NCBI GenBank assembly: GCA_030684575.1 | Contig: JAUXVD010000011.1 | Location: 1-64,000 of the forward strand | DNA: 64,000 nucleotides | Direction of reading: 5' to 3' | Source: Nitrospirota bacterium | Lineage (GTDB): Bacteria > Nitrospirota > Nitrospiria > Nitrospirales > Nitrospiraceae | Part shown: positions 8,482-17,800 of the stretch, one piece after another | Position numbering within the stretch: position 1 is the first letter of the stretch | How the letters are laid out: every line of letters begins with the position of its first letter | Program-made: the position numbers and the translations under genes | The notes under the pieces: model-generated | The model's input: only the letters and a program-made list of their open reading frames with translations | What the model was told of the DNA's origin: nothing | The model's database searches: none

Positions 8482-9219
8482 TCATGACTGCCTGGCTTTG
8501 AACTTGTTATGCGCCGTGGGAACAAGGGCCAGGAGGCCTAATAATACAAAGGCCCCGATCACATTCGGCGAGGCAATTTCCTTGAGTGAATTGATCGTCC
8601 CCAGTTGCCGCCCGGCGTAGGCATACACGAACGAACCGGGGATGATGCCCAATGCCGTCGCCGCCACATACGTCCCAACATTCATGCGGGTGAGGCCTGA
8701 GACCAGATTCACGACAAAGAAAGGGAACAAGGGAATGAGCCGCAGGGTCATCAAATAGCTGAAGGCGTTGTTCGTAAATCCCTGTTGAACAGGTCCCAGC
8801 CACTTCCCGAACTTCTGCTCGACCCAATCCCGCAGCAGGTAGCGGGCCGTCAGAAATGCCAGGGTCGCCCCGGTCGTCGCCCCCAGATTCACGAACAGCG
8901 TGCCGAACAGGCTCCCGAATAAGAACCCGCCAGCCAAGGTCAGGATGACCGCGCCAGGCAACGACAAGCCCGTCACGACAATATAGGCGAGGATGAATAG
9001 CCCTGCCGAAGAGACATAATTCGCCTCGGTGAAGGACAGCAATGTATCTCGATGCTCTTTAAGAGCCGTCAGCGATAAAAATTGTCCGAGGTCAAAGTAA
9101 ACAAACGCACCGACGGCCACCGCGATCACCGTGGCCATGACAATTTTCCCGGCACTCGACCCGGCCGGTTCGGCTGTCTTAGGTACTGACGTTGGCATCG
9201 TAACCTCAGGCTGTATCAT
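8482..9219 (-). CDS. TVP38/TMEM64 (DedA-like) membrane protein
   Basis: 245 residues from ATG at 9219, which follows GAGAGGAG with 5-base spacing. Five to six hydrophobic segments are visible, starting near residue 25. The central GGFLFGSLFGTLFVNLGATT and the following FLTARYLLRDWV are the re-entrant-loop signature of the TVP38/TMEM64 and DedA superfamily, and LRLIPLFPFFVVNLVSGLT is the second signature. Members work as membrane-lipid scramblases or transporters; the cargo here is unknown. It is 37 bases upstream of the flavoprotein gene. Confidence 0.85.
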   Translation of the reverse strand: MIQPEVTMPTSVPKTAEPAGSSAGKIVMATVIAVAVGAFVYFDLGQFLSLTALKEHRDTLLSFTEANYVSSAGLFILAYIVVTGLSLPGAVILTLAGGFLFGSLFGTLFVNLGATTGATLAFLTARYLLRDWVEQKFGKWLGPVQQGFTNNAFSYLMTLRLIPLFPFFVVNLVSGLTRMNVGTYVAATALGIIPGSFVYAYAGRQLGTINSLKEIASPNVIGAFVLLGLLALVPTAHNKFKARQS

Positions 9220-9454
9220 GGGGGCTCCTCTCAAGGCTGTCAATGTCGCCTCCTGCGAGATGAGTCGCGGCCCGCGCAACTTTCTTACATCAGCCAAGGC
9301 CAAACAGGCATGCGCAGGCTCAGCCACGGCGAGTGGTCTGTATGGGACCTACGACTAGGTTCGTGAGATGGACCTGCAGACATGCCGATGGAATTCTGAT
9401 GACCTGCGGGCGAGTATTGACGGGAGCAGACTGAACGAACGAGGACTAGGGCTC

Positions 9455-9688
9455 TTATGGCCTGGGCATCCGCACGGCTGTGGCGGCGCCACTGAGCATC
9501 TCACCGACGCGGGTCCAGCCTGTTGATGGGAAAGAGCATCGTCCTTCTGCTGCGGGCCCTCTTTCCATCGAAGGCTGGCCGGGGCGACAGATATTCCCGG
9601 AAGACTCGGCATTGACGTGAGGGCGTGAGACATCCGGACCGGCGCACCCGAATCCGAACAAAAGAATGAGGAACAGGCCTGCGCGCAT
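9455..9688 (-). CDS. small putative lipoprotein
   Basis: 77 residues. AAGGA lies eight bases before ATG at 9688. The N-terminus MRAGLFLILLFGFGCAG is a short hydrophobic signal ending in a Cys that would fit a lipobox, although phenylalanine occupies the -2 position. The remainder is Ser/Pro/Gly-rich and not recognised. The good ribosome site and signal support it; length and lack of family keep confidence low. Confidence 0.45.
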   Translation of the reverse strand: MRAGLFLILLFGFGCAGPDVSRPHVNAESSGNICRPGQPSMERGPAAEGRCSFPSTGWTRVGEMLSGAATAVRMPRP

Positions 9689-9776
9689 AAGAAAATCCTT
9701 CCCCCTTGATAATCGCTACCTCACTTGTCGGTCGAGCCAACGTGAATCTGTAGGGAGAGCTTGTACGTCAGAATAG

Positions 9777-10328
9777 CTATTCCCTCTGGTGGTTGCTCAC
9801 ATCACGATCCATATCGAGGCGTCCGAACGCACGCTCGAACGGATCGATCATGCCGTCATGATTTTTATCGAGTTCCTGGAAGTGCTCGTGCTGAAGCTCA
9901 CCGGCCTGAGGATTTAGCGCTCGCCCTGTCTGGCGATCCCGGCTGGGGTCATAACGTTGCGGCTGCTCGAACATGCCATGATAGGAGAGATCCGGCTTCG
10001 GCTGAACGATCGCCGGTGGGCGCCGCTTGTTCCCAGCCTTCCGATAGCGAGAGGTCTTCCGATGAGCTCGATCGACAGACGTTGATCTCTGAGGCCCTGC
10101 GACCAAAGCTTTATTCGGCTCCGGCTTGGCCTGTGATTTGGCGCTCGCCTTGGGTGGTACAGACGAACCCTTGCGATCCAGCCCGAGGGACTGACCGGCC
10201 GACGACTGAACCCCCTGCTTCGAGTTGGGAGGAGCGGCCCATAGGAGCGGCTCCCAATCGCTGAACCCACCCAGGGTCGCAAGGACGGCTACCAACAGAA
10301 GCCTGCATGGATCTGGATGTGACGACAT
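9777..10328 (-). CDS. exported EF-hand-like protein
   Basis: 183 residues from the second of two adjacent ATGs (10331 and 10328), which has the better spacing from GAGGGG. A signal peptide covers about residues 1-30. A long Lys/Ser/Pro-rich low-complexity stretch follows. Near the C-terminus ELDKNHDGMIDPFERAFGRLD is one canonical EF-hand loop (D-x-N-x-D-G-x-I-D-x-x-E), with a second partial loop DMDRDV at the very end. Calcium binding in the periplasm is likely; the role is unknown. Confidence 0.7.
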   Translation of the reverse strand: MSSHPDPCRLLLVAVLATLGGFSDWEPLLWAAPPNSKQGVQSSAGQSLGLDRKGSSVPPKASAKSQAKPEPNKALVAGPQRSTSVDRAHRKTSRYRKAGNKRRPPAIVQPKPDLSYHGMFEQPQRYDPSRDRQTGRALNPQAGELQHEHFQELDKNHDGMIDPFERAFGRLDMDRDVSNHQRE

Positions 10329-10504
10329 CATACCCCTCACGAATTGAGCCAAACGTCCCTCAAATCTACCAGCTCCATGATGCCCCATAGACCGCTGATT
10401 CTCGAAGAGAAATCCCACTCCTGTTACAATAGTCCTTGCCACCGACTCACTATCTAGTTGTCAGAAAGACCCTGGCTCCCGTACTCTCTCGTGAGGAGGC
10501 CACC

Positions 10505-11149
10505 ATGGACGATCCCAACCGACTGACCGAGAAGAAAGAACAATGGGCCAAGGCCCGACGTGGAGGAGAAGAACGCGAGGTCTTCTACGAAGGCGATGAC
10601 CGGCTGCCCCAGGGACAGCATCTCGTTGAAACGTTCCCCGTACTGGACCTGGGCTTCAAACCGGACATTCCCCTTTCCGAATGGACGCTCACCATCGGTG
10701 GGTTGGTGGCTCATCCCATCACCTGGACCTGGGAGGAATTTCTCGCCCAGCCTCAATTCAAAAACATCTCGGATTTTCACTGCGTGACCAGTTGGAGCCG
10801 CTTCGACAACGAATGGGAAGGGGTCAGCTTCAAACACCTGCTGTCCGTCGTAAAGCCGCTACCCTCGGCGAAATTCGTACTCTTTAAATCCTTCGACGAC
10901 TACACTACCAATTTGCCGCTGGACGCCTGCGACGACCGGGACGTGCTGCTGACCTACACCTGGAACGGCAGGCCCCTCACGAAAGAGCATGGCGGGCCCG
11001 TGCGGGTGATCGTGCCGAAACGCTATGCCTGGAAGGGAGCCAAGTGGGTGAAGGAGATTACGTTTTCAGAGAAAGATGAAAAAGGGTTTTGGGAAGTCCG
11101 TGGCTATTCCAACACCGCATTTCCCTGGAAGAATGACCGTTACGGGTGA
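10505..11149 (+). CDS. sulfite-oxidase-like molybdopterin oxidoreductase
   Basis: 214 residues from ATG at 10505, six bases after GAGGAGG. The Mo-cofactor domain of the sulfite oxidase family is recognisable: LTIGGLVAHPITWTWEEF, then FHCVTSWSRFDNEWEG in which the Cys would ligate molybdenum, DDYTTNLPL, and the GGPVRVIVPKRYAWKGAKW segment. No Tat or Sec signal and no heme or dimerisation domain is present, so it is a short cytoplasmic member. Its substrate could be sulfite or another S/N-oxide. It converges on ydbL only five bases away. Confidence 0.85.
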   Translation: MDDPNRLTEKKEQWAKARRGGEEREVFYEGDDRLPQGQHLVETFPVLDLGFKPDIPLSEWTLTIGGLVAHPITWTWEEFLAQPQFKNISDFHCVTSWSRFDNEWEGVSFKHLLSVVKPLPSAKFVLFKSFDDYTTNLPLDACDDRDVLLTYTWNGRPLTKEHGGPVRVIVPKRYAWKGAKWVKEITFSEKDEKGFWEVRGYSNTAFPWKNDRYG

Positions 11150-11154
11150 GCTCC

Positions 11155-11490
11155 CTATTTCTTGACCCAGCCGCCTGCGCCCTCAATGAAATTACCGGAA
11201 CTCGTATTCTGAACTGCCTTCTCCCCTGCCAGGATTTCCACCGCAGTCACGCTGGTTCCATTACGGCGGGCAATTTCCTCATAGGCCTGACGCCGTTTCT
11301 GATTCACGTCGGTCATGAGAGCTTGCGCCTCACCGCTGCCTGGCGAAACAAGGCCCAAGTACCCATTTGATTTTTCTCCGACCAGGCCCTTCGCCTTCGC
11401 GTCGTCAAGCGTAAGGGCTAACAACGGCTGCACTGCCACAAGACACCACAACATTGTGCCGACCGTGATCACTCGTTTCCACATTGTCAT
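11155..11490 (-). CDS. ydbL: YdbL family (DUF1318) periplasmic protein
   Basis: 111 residues from ATG at 11490, just after GGAGGAGGG; upstream frame to 11541 lacks a ribosome site. A signal peptide ending near LLALTLDDAK is followed by the DUF1318 core: AKAKGLVGEKSNGYLGLV, VNQKRRQAYEEIARRNGTS and VEILAGEKA. In Escherichia coli YdbL accompanies the YdbH-YnbE inter-membrane bridge. The gene order ydbH-ynbE-ydbL is conserved here, which makes the assignment firm despite the small size. Confidence 0.88.
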   Translation of the reverse strand: MTMWKRVITVGTMLWCLVAVQPLLALTLDDAKAKGLVGEKSNGYLGLVSPGSGEAQALMTDVNQKRRQAYEEIARRNGTSVTAVEILAGEKAVQNTSSGNFIEGAGGWVKK

Positions 11491-11584
11491 CGCCCTCCTC
11501 CTCTGCCTAACAGGTGCCTGAGAAACCATGCAAATATTCATGAGCTATCCCGTCTTGGAAAACAGAGCACTACCGTGCAGGATG

Positions 11585-11815
11585 CTAAAATAGACCGCTC
11601 TTGTCGGACAACACCTGGTCTAACTCTTTGTCCACTTTCACGCGAATCTCATGATCGATCTTTACGTTCAAATTGATGGTAATCGGCTTATCCGACGGCG
11701 CCACTTCGATACGTGGCGTGCAGGCTACCGAGGCAACCAATGTCCAACCGGCCACCATTCCGATTGCGATCGTCAACATCGTCCTGCTCTGCATGGTCAT
11801 CCTCATGGAATTCAT
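11585..11815 (-). CDS. ynbE: YnbE-like outer-membrane lipoprotein
   Basis: 76 residues. The lipobox VASVAC is followed directly by TPRIEVAPSDKPITINLN and VKIDHEIRVKVDKELD, closely resembling E. coli YnbE. Its start overlaps the ydbH stop by four bases (ATGA). An alternative start is the ATG at 11794, which has AGGA five bases ahead and would give a more usual short signal peptide. YnbE subunits stack as beta-strands on the C-terminal end of YdbH at the outer membrane and complete a lipid conduit. Confidence 0.88.
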   Translation of the reverse strand: MNSMRMTMQSRTMLTIAIGMVAGWTLVASVACTPRIEVAPSDKPITINLNVKIDHEIRVKVDKELDQVLSDKSGLF

Positions 11816-14601
11816 GGCCGTTTGAGTTTCTTCTGAACCGTGTCTTGAATATCCTGGGTCAGGCGAAGACTGTTCATGAGGGTCGGAATGTGCTCCTGCA
11901 CCGTCAGATTGAAATGGATAGGAGGGCTCTTGGCGAGGTCCGGATTCCTCCCCTCGAGCCGTGCACTCAAATCCAACATTCCAGTCTCCGCATACTCTAC
12001 ACCAACTCGCAGCCGCGTGTAGTGAAAGTTATTGAGAGCCTGCGAAACCAGGGATAGCGGGCTGTCGGACTCCGAAATGATTTTCGATGACTCAGGAGTC
12101 GACAGATACCGTATCACCCCGCCCGGAGGCTGCGCCTCAACCACCCCACCTTCGATGACTACACCATCAGGGGTGATCGTGAGAGGCAGCGTCCCGTTCA
12201 ACGTTCCTGTGCCCAGGAGTCCCTTCTGCTGTTCCACGCTGAGGATCTTGGCCAAGTCGAGGCTGCGTAACGAAAAAGTCGACTGATAGGAACGCTTGGC
12301 CAGATCGACCAGCAGCCCAGGGCTCGTAACCGACCCCCCGAACACATCACATTGGAAGTCCTTCACGTCGATGACCGGCAGTCCGTTCGGCAGCCTCCAC
12401 TTTACCTGGAACAGGGTGGAGAGGTTCGTCACCTCGACTCCCGTCTGCAGGGAGGCGATCGTCACCGGCACCGGTTGCACCGTCGCAATCGATTCAAACC
12501 CATCAGCGCGCAACGCCATCGTCGCACTGACCCCCTTCACGCTATAGTCTCGATAATGACCGGATAGCTTGTCGGCCACGATCTTCGCCGTCCCCGATGT
12601 CACCTGAAACCCCTGTACCGAATCTCCGAGACCACCAGACCAAGACGCATCGAAGGTCGCCGTCAGTTGGCCATCTATCACATCCGTAGACAGAGGTAAG
12701 CCCATCAGCAACTTGCTCAACCGCCGTTCAGCTGCATCGAAGCCCATCGGCCCGATTGTTCCATGCAACACCCCTTTCGCTTGGCTCAAGGGTTGCTCAA
12801 TCTTGGCGGTGATCAGCCCCTCCCGGGCGAGCGCGTCGACGCGAAGGTCGGCTTTAATCCCCGCTTGGTCTGCCGAAAATCTGACCTTCCAATCGGTCGA
12901 TGGCAGTCCCCAAGGAGCAAGATCCACCGCCAATCCGTTCACTGCGAGGACACCCTGGGCATTCCAGGCCGTCCCGGTCGTCTCGGCCTGCTGAACCCGT
13001 AAGATTCCCTCAGCCATGCGAACACGCCTGCCCATGACGCGGAGACCTGGAGCCCGGATCTCCACCGTTGCTAGCCCCGCCGTACAATGAGTCGCTGCGA
13101 TATCGCACTGTACGGTGAGGGCCTCGTCAAGTTGCAGCGTCACGCTTGAGGCCACTACCGCCTCCTGCTCGATCTGCTTGACTATCACGGAGGACGACGG
13201 CAAGAGGATGCCCTTCACGTGGGTGCGAGCCAGCGTCACCGTTCCTCGAAACCCTCCCGTCGCCTCCCTGGCCGAGAGAAGGTCCGTCACCGCCTTCGGA
13301 AGAACACCCTCGACTCGAAACGTCCCCTCTGCCAACACCAGCTCGCCACCGACCCCCTCAGCCCGACTCGTCTCGAATTCTGCCACCAACGGCCCCGGTG
13401 TCAGGCCATAGGTCACATGCAATGGCCCCTCAGCGGTCACGCGCACCGGACTGTCCGCCCAATACAACTTTCCCTGAACCGGCTTAGTGCTATCAATCCG
13501 CAACGGCTGATCCCCGCGCGGGAGCATCATGCGGATCGCTTCTGGAATAATCTTGGGTTGCGCATTCACCGTCGCAGTCAATAACACGCCGGGCTCCAAC
13601 GTCCAGCCCACCTCTGTCGCCGTCCCGGTGAAGGTGCCCTCATAGGCCACCGCAATGTCCTTCGCGATCCCCTTCAGGCCCGGCAGCGTGACATTCACTT
13701 GGACCTGTCCATCCAGCTGCGTACGCGAGTCCTCCTGCAACGACTCCAATGTCGCATCAGCCGCCGCAGTCCCGGCCCAACGTACCGCGACCTGCCCCGT
13801 CACCCGCCCCAACTCCGGCCCAATCGGAATGAGTAGGGCGATAAACGGTGCCAGCTCACGCACGTTCACCTCCAGCCGCCCATTGACCTGAATCTTCGAG
13901 CCTTCCGGATGCGCCTGCGATTGCCATGAAATAATTGGCTCCGCCTGAGGCCGTTGAGACGCCAGGGTGGCTGACCAGGTACTGGCCGAGTGCCCCGTTA
14001 CCGTCAATCCGTAGGTCGCCGTGTCACGCCCCTGAAACGACAGATGCCCTCCCAGCTCGCCATCCCGATACATCACGACACCAGAAATCGTGACCCGTCG
14101 GAGAGGTCCCGTCGCCTGTTCGCGAAAAATGGTCACATGATCCAGATGCAACTCCTCAAAGGGGAGAATAGGCAGGCCTCGTAACAGATCGCCGGCGGTC
14201 AACAGGGTCCAGGGCGAGTCTTCACTCTCCACTCGACCGTGAACGGCGCCTCCTTCCTCGCCCAGTCCAGACGGCGGAAGATTCAGGATCTGGATGGCCA
14301 CATAGGGAAGAGACACCCGATCGACATGCCCATGGATAAGCTGCGGCACCCGATACTGAATCTCCGCATTCGTCAACGACACCATGACGCTTTCACCGGC
14401 CAATTCCTGTTGGAACGACACGACGGGAATGTGCATCCCACTCCAGCCGGGATAACCCAGCTGGATGATGACGTGTTTGTAGCCATACTGGCGAAGTCCC
14501 TGAGCCAACAGATACGATGCCGTCAACGGCAAGAGCAGATAGAGACTCACCAGTGCGACTAACCCGAGGAGCAGCGCGACCTGATATCGATGAATCAGCA
14601 T
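11812..14601 (-). CDS. ydbH: YdbH family inter-membrane phospholipid transport protein
   Basis: 929 residues from ATG at 14601 (AGGA four to five bases ahead); a TTG start at 14619 is also possible. A single N-terminal membrane anchor (~residues 7-28, LLLGLVALVSLYLLLP) is followed by a very long beta-rich AsmA/TamB-like body and a C-terminal DUF/YdbH region ending NSLRLTQDIQDTVQKKL. YdbH is partly redundant with TamB and YhdP in moving phospholipid from the inner to the outer membrane. The adjoining ynbE and ydbL genes confirm the identity. Confidence 0.88.
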   Translation of the reverse strand: MLIHRYQVALLLGLVALVSLYLLLPLTASYLLAQGLRQYGYKHVIIQLGYPGWSGMHIPVVSFQQELAGESVMVSLTNAEIQYRVPQLIHGHVDRVSLPYVAIQILNLPPSGLGEEGGAVHGRVESEDSPWTLLTAGDLLRGLPILPFEELHLDHVTIFREQATGPLRRVTISGVVMYRDGELGGHLSFQGRDTATYGLTVTGHSASTWSATLASQRPQAEPIISWQSQAHPEGSKIQVNGRLEVNVRELAPFIALLIPIGPELGRVTGQVAVRWAGTAAADATLESLQEDSRTQLDGQVQVNVTLPGLKGIAKDIAVAYEGTFTGTATEVGWTLEPGVLLTATVNAQPKIIPEAIRMMLPRGDQPLRIDSTKPVQGKLYWADSPVRVTAEGPLHVTYGLTPGPLVAEFETSRAEGVGGELVLAEGTFRVEGVLPKAVTDLLSAREATGGFRGTVTLARTHVKGILLPSSSVIVKQIEQEAVVASSVTLQLDEALTVQCDIAATHCTAGLATVEIRAPGLRVMGRRVRMAEGILRVQQAETTGTAWNAQGVLAVNGLAVDLAPWGLPSTDWKVRFSADQAGIKADLRVDALAREGLITAKIEQPLSQAKGVLHGTIGPMGFDAAERRLSKLLMGLPLSTDVIDGQLTATFDASWSGGLGDSVQGFQVTSGTAKIVADKLSGHYRDYSVKGVSATMALRADGFESIATVQPVPVTIASLQTGVEVTNLSTLFQVKWRLPNGLPVIDVKDFQCDVFGGSVTSPGLLVDLAKRSYQSTFSLRSLDLAKILSVEQQKGLLGTGTLNGTLPLTITPDGVVIEGGVVEAQPPGGVIRYLSTPESSKIISESDSPLSLVSQALNNFHYTRLRVGVEYAETGMLDLSARLEGRNPDLAKSPPIHFNLTVQEHIPTLMNSLRLTQDIQDTVQKKLKRP

Positions 14602-14735
14602 AGGTTCCTGTTCAGTCAATCAACCTTCTACGGACGGTTGTCAGATAATCACGACAGATCTGTCAAGAGCGGCAATGCCAAGGCCCAGCGTCCCCTCCCC
14701 GTCGCTTCGTCCCACCGGGTTCCTTCGGGCCACCG

Positions 14736-14765
14736 TTGACAGGCTTTCACACACGCCGGTATCTT
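14736..14765 (+). promoter_or_regulatory. sigma70-type promoter of the polysaccharide synthase locus
   Basis: TTGACA (14736-14741), an 18-base spacer and TATCTT (14760-14765). Transcription would begin near 14772, which leaves about 118 bases of untranslated leader before the ATG at 14890. The -10 overlaps a potential TTG start at 14764, arguing against that start. Confidence 0.55.
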
Positions 14766-14889
14766 GCATGAGCACCAATCCGTCTGTTCATACCCATCGA
14801 GTCACCCATTGCTCCCCACCCCATTCGTTCGCCATCTCTGCAACATCCGAGTCCCTCTGAACCAACTCACGAGACGGCTCGCACCGACC

Positions 14890-17800
14890 ATGCTCCTCGT
14901 GCTCTGCGGGCTCATCCTCGGCGTATCTCCGCCCCTCGCTTCAGTCACGCAGAGCCAGCAAGAGCGTTCAAGCGACCGATATATTCATCAGCTCGATGAT
15001 CTCTCGGCGCTCTGGAGTTTCTACAAACAGACCTACATACAACATGGCCGGGTCGTCAGTCTGGACGAACAGGGTATCACGACGTCCGAGGGGCAAGGCT
15101 ACGCCATGCTCCGTGCCGTTTGGTCGAATGATCGCACGACGTTCAATACCGTGTGGGCTTGGACGAAGCAACACCTCCAAGTCCGTGACGACAAGCTCTT
15201 CGCCTGGAAGTGGAAAGGAGTCGTCCTCGACAACAACTCGGCGACGGACGCCGATACCGACATTGCGCTCGCCCTTATTCTGGCCGCGCGGCGATTCGAT
15301 CACCCACCGTTCGAGCGGGAAGCGCTCACTATTGTCCATTCTATCTGGGACCGGGAAGTGATCCAGATCGGCTCGCGCGCCTATGTGACTGCCGGCAATT
15401 GGGCACGCGACGAGGACTACCCGACGATCCACGTCGCCTATCTTGCCCCCTATGCCTACGCAATCTTTGCCTCCATCGATTCTCACCATCCATGGGCCCA
15501 TGCGATCGAATCCAGCTATGCCATTCTGCACTGGCTCTATGATGAAGAAGCCCTGCCCGTCCCTCCGGAACTCATCTACCTAAACCGACAGACAGGCCAC
15601 TTGACCGTCCGGCATCCCGTGACCGGAGCCTCATCCTCGTTCAGCTATGACGCCTTCCCGATCTATTGGCGCATAGCGCTCGATGCCGCCTGGTTCGGAC
15701 GATCTGAAGGGGCCTTGCGGCAAAAGATGCTGGGATTCTTCCAGCGTGAATGGAAGGCCCAGGGGAAATTTGTCGACCACTATTCCCTCAAGGGCCTGCC
15801 GCTATCATCAAACGAAGGATTGCCGCTGTATTCCACCGTTCACGCCCTGGCATTCCAGGAACAGCACGACCTCGCCCGACTGCTGAGCGAAAAGAAACTC
15901 GCCCAACTCGAAGCCGCCGCACTCGCCGGGAAACGGCTCCCCTACTACTTCCATAACTGGTTGTGGTTCGGGCAGGCCCTCTCGCTGTCGCAAGTCCGCC
16001 ACTACGACGAGTTCTTGGGGTTTTTGCGACCGTTCGACGTGGTCGGGTTCTCGGCTCACTTTCCCTGGGAACTCTTTGCCGTCACCGTCATGCTCTACCT
16101 GATCGCCACGTGGCATCCGGTTCTCAAGTTCGCCTTTCTGGCTTGTGGATTGAGCCTCTGTCTCCGCTACCTCTACTGGCGGCTCTTCCACACCTTGAAC
16201 TTCATGGAATCCGGCGGCCCGTTTATCAGCATCGCGCTGTGGGCGGCAGAATTCTATGCCTTCTCCACCGTTCTGCTGCTGTTCATCCAGGTGGGGGTAG
16301 GCTGGAGACCTCAGCCTGTCCGTCCCCTTGAGCCAGCCCAAGGCTTTGCTCCCTCAGTCGACGTCTTTATTCCGATCTATTCAGAATCCTGCGAGATTCT
16401 GGAGAAGACCCTGATCGGCGCCTCCGCGATGGAACAGGCTCACAAACGGATATACGTATTAGACGACAGCCACCGAGACGAGGTCTGCCGACTGGCCGAA
16501 CGGTTCGGGGCGACCTATATCAAAGGACCCCGCCAACATGCCAAGGCGGGCAACCTGAACCATGCCCTCACGCAAACGGACGGCGAACTCATCGTGATCT
16601 TCGACACGGACCATATTCCCGTATCGACCTTTCTCACAGAGACCGTCCCGTTTTTTGCAGACCCCAACATCGGCTTTGTGCAAACGCCTCACCATTTCTA
16701 CAACCAGGATATTTTTCAACGGGCCCTCGGCGCCAGCCCGCGCATTCCCAACGAGCAGGACCTGTTCAATCACGCGATTCAGGGCGGACGCCAAGGCTGG
16801 GGCGGGGCATTCTTCGTCGGCAGCGGGGCCGTCTTTCGGCGGTCGGCGATCGCTGAGTTGAATGGATTTAACTTGATGAGCATCACCGAAGACATTCATA
16901 CCAGCCAGCACCTCCATGCCAGGGGATGGAAATCTGTCTTCGTCGATAAAAACTTGGCGGTCGGGCTGACGGCGGAAAACCTCGCATCGTATATTGTTCA
17001 GCGACGGCGCTGGATGTTGGGCTGTCTCCAGATTTTCTTCAAAGACAACCCACTCCTCTGCCGGGGGCTGTCGCTCCGGCACCGGCTCGGGTACTTCGCC
17101 TCGCTCTACTACTTCTTCTTCCCGATCGCGCGGGTGATATTTTGGATCACCCCCCTCTACTTCCTCCTGTTTCACCTGCACCCGATTTTTGCCGATGTCT
17201 CGATCCTGGTGGCCTACCTGCTGCCATTCATGATCGTCCTCCCGATGATTTCCTCCAGATTGCTGCCCGGATGGCCCAGGCTCATGTGGTCGTCCCTCTA
17301 CGAAGGACCGGTCAGTTTCCCGCTGTTCCGGTCGATGTTCGATCTGCTGCTCCCGAAAAACTTGGGGTTCAAAGTCACCCCCAAGGGCCTGCTCTCGGAG
17401 CAACGGTCGTTCGACTGGCGATCCTCTGCCAGCCTGGCCATTGCCACCCTCATCACGCTCGCCGCAATTGCGAAAGGCCTCTGGGAGTTCTGGTATTTCG
17501 GCATCGAAAAGGACGCCTATTTCTTCAATCTCAGCTGGGCCTCCTTCAATCTGCTGACCCTGATCGTGGGACTGCTGATGGCTTGGGAAAAACCTCAAAC
17601 GCGAACAGAAGAACGCATCATCAAACCGATCCCGTTCGAACTGCAAGCTGGCAATCTGTCCATCACAGGCACGACACACGACGTGAGTCTGACCGGGGTA
17701 TCATGGTTCGGCATATCGCCCGGTCCGCTACCTCCGACCATGGACATGAGCTTGCACGGAAGAATCCCCTTCACCTGCCAGGTCCGATTGGTCTATCATG

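Noticed and set aside
11575-11605. GGATGCTAAAATAGACCGCT resembles an end of the palindromic element
   Set aside because: Only one end of about 20 bases matches, and it lies within the conserved 3' codons of ynbE; no second arm is present, so chance or codon constraint explains it.
16459-17679. A 406-codon open frame antisense to the synthase gene
   Set aside because: It is the mirror of a strongly conserved GT2/PilZ coding frame, is rich in Arg/Glu/Gln/Pro as shadow frames in GC-rich DNA are, and has no ribosome site.
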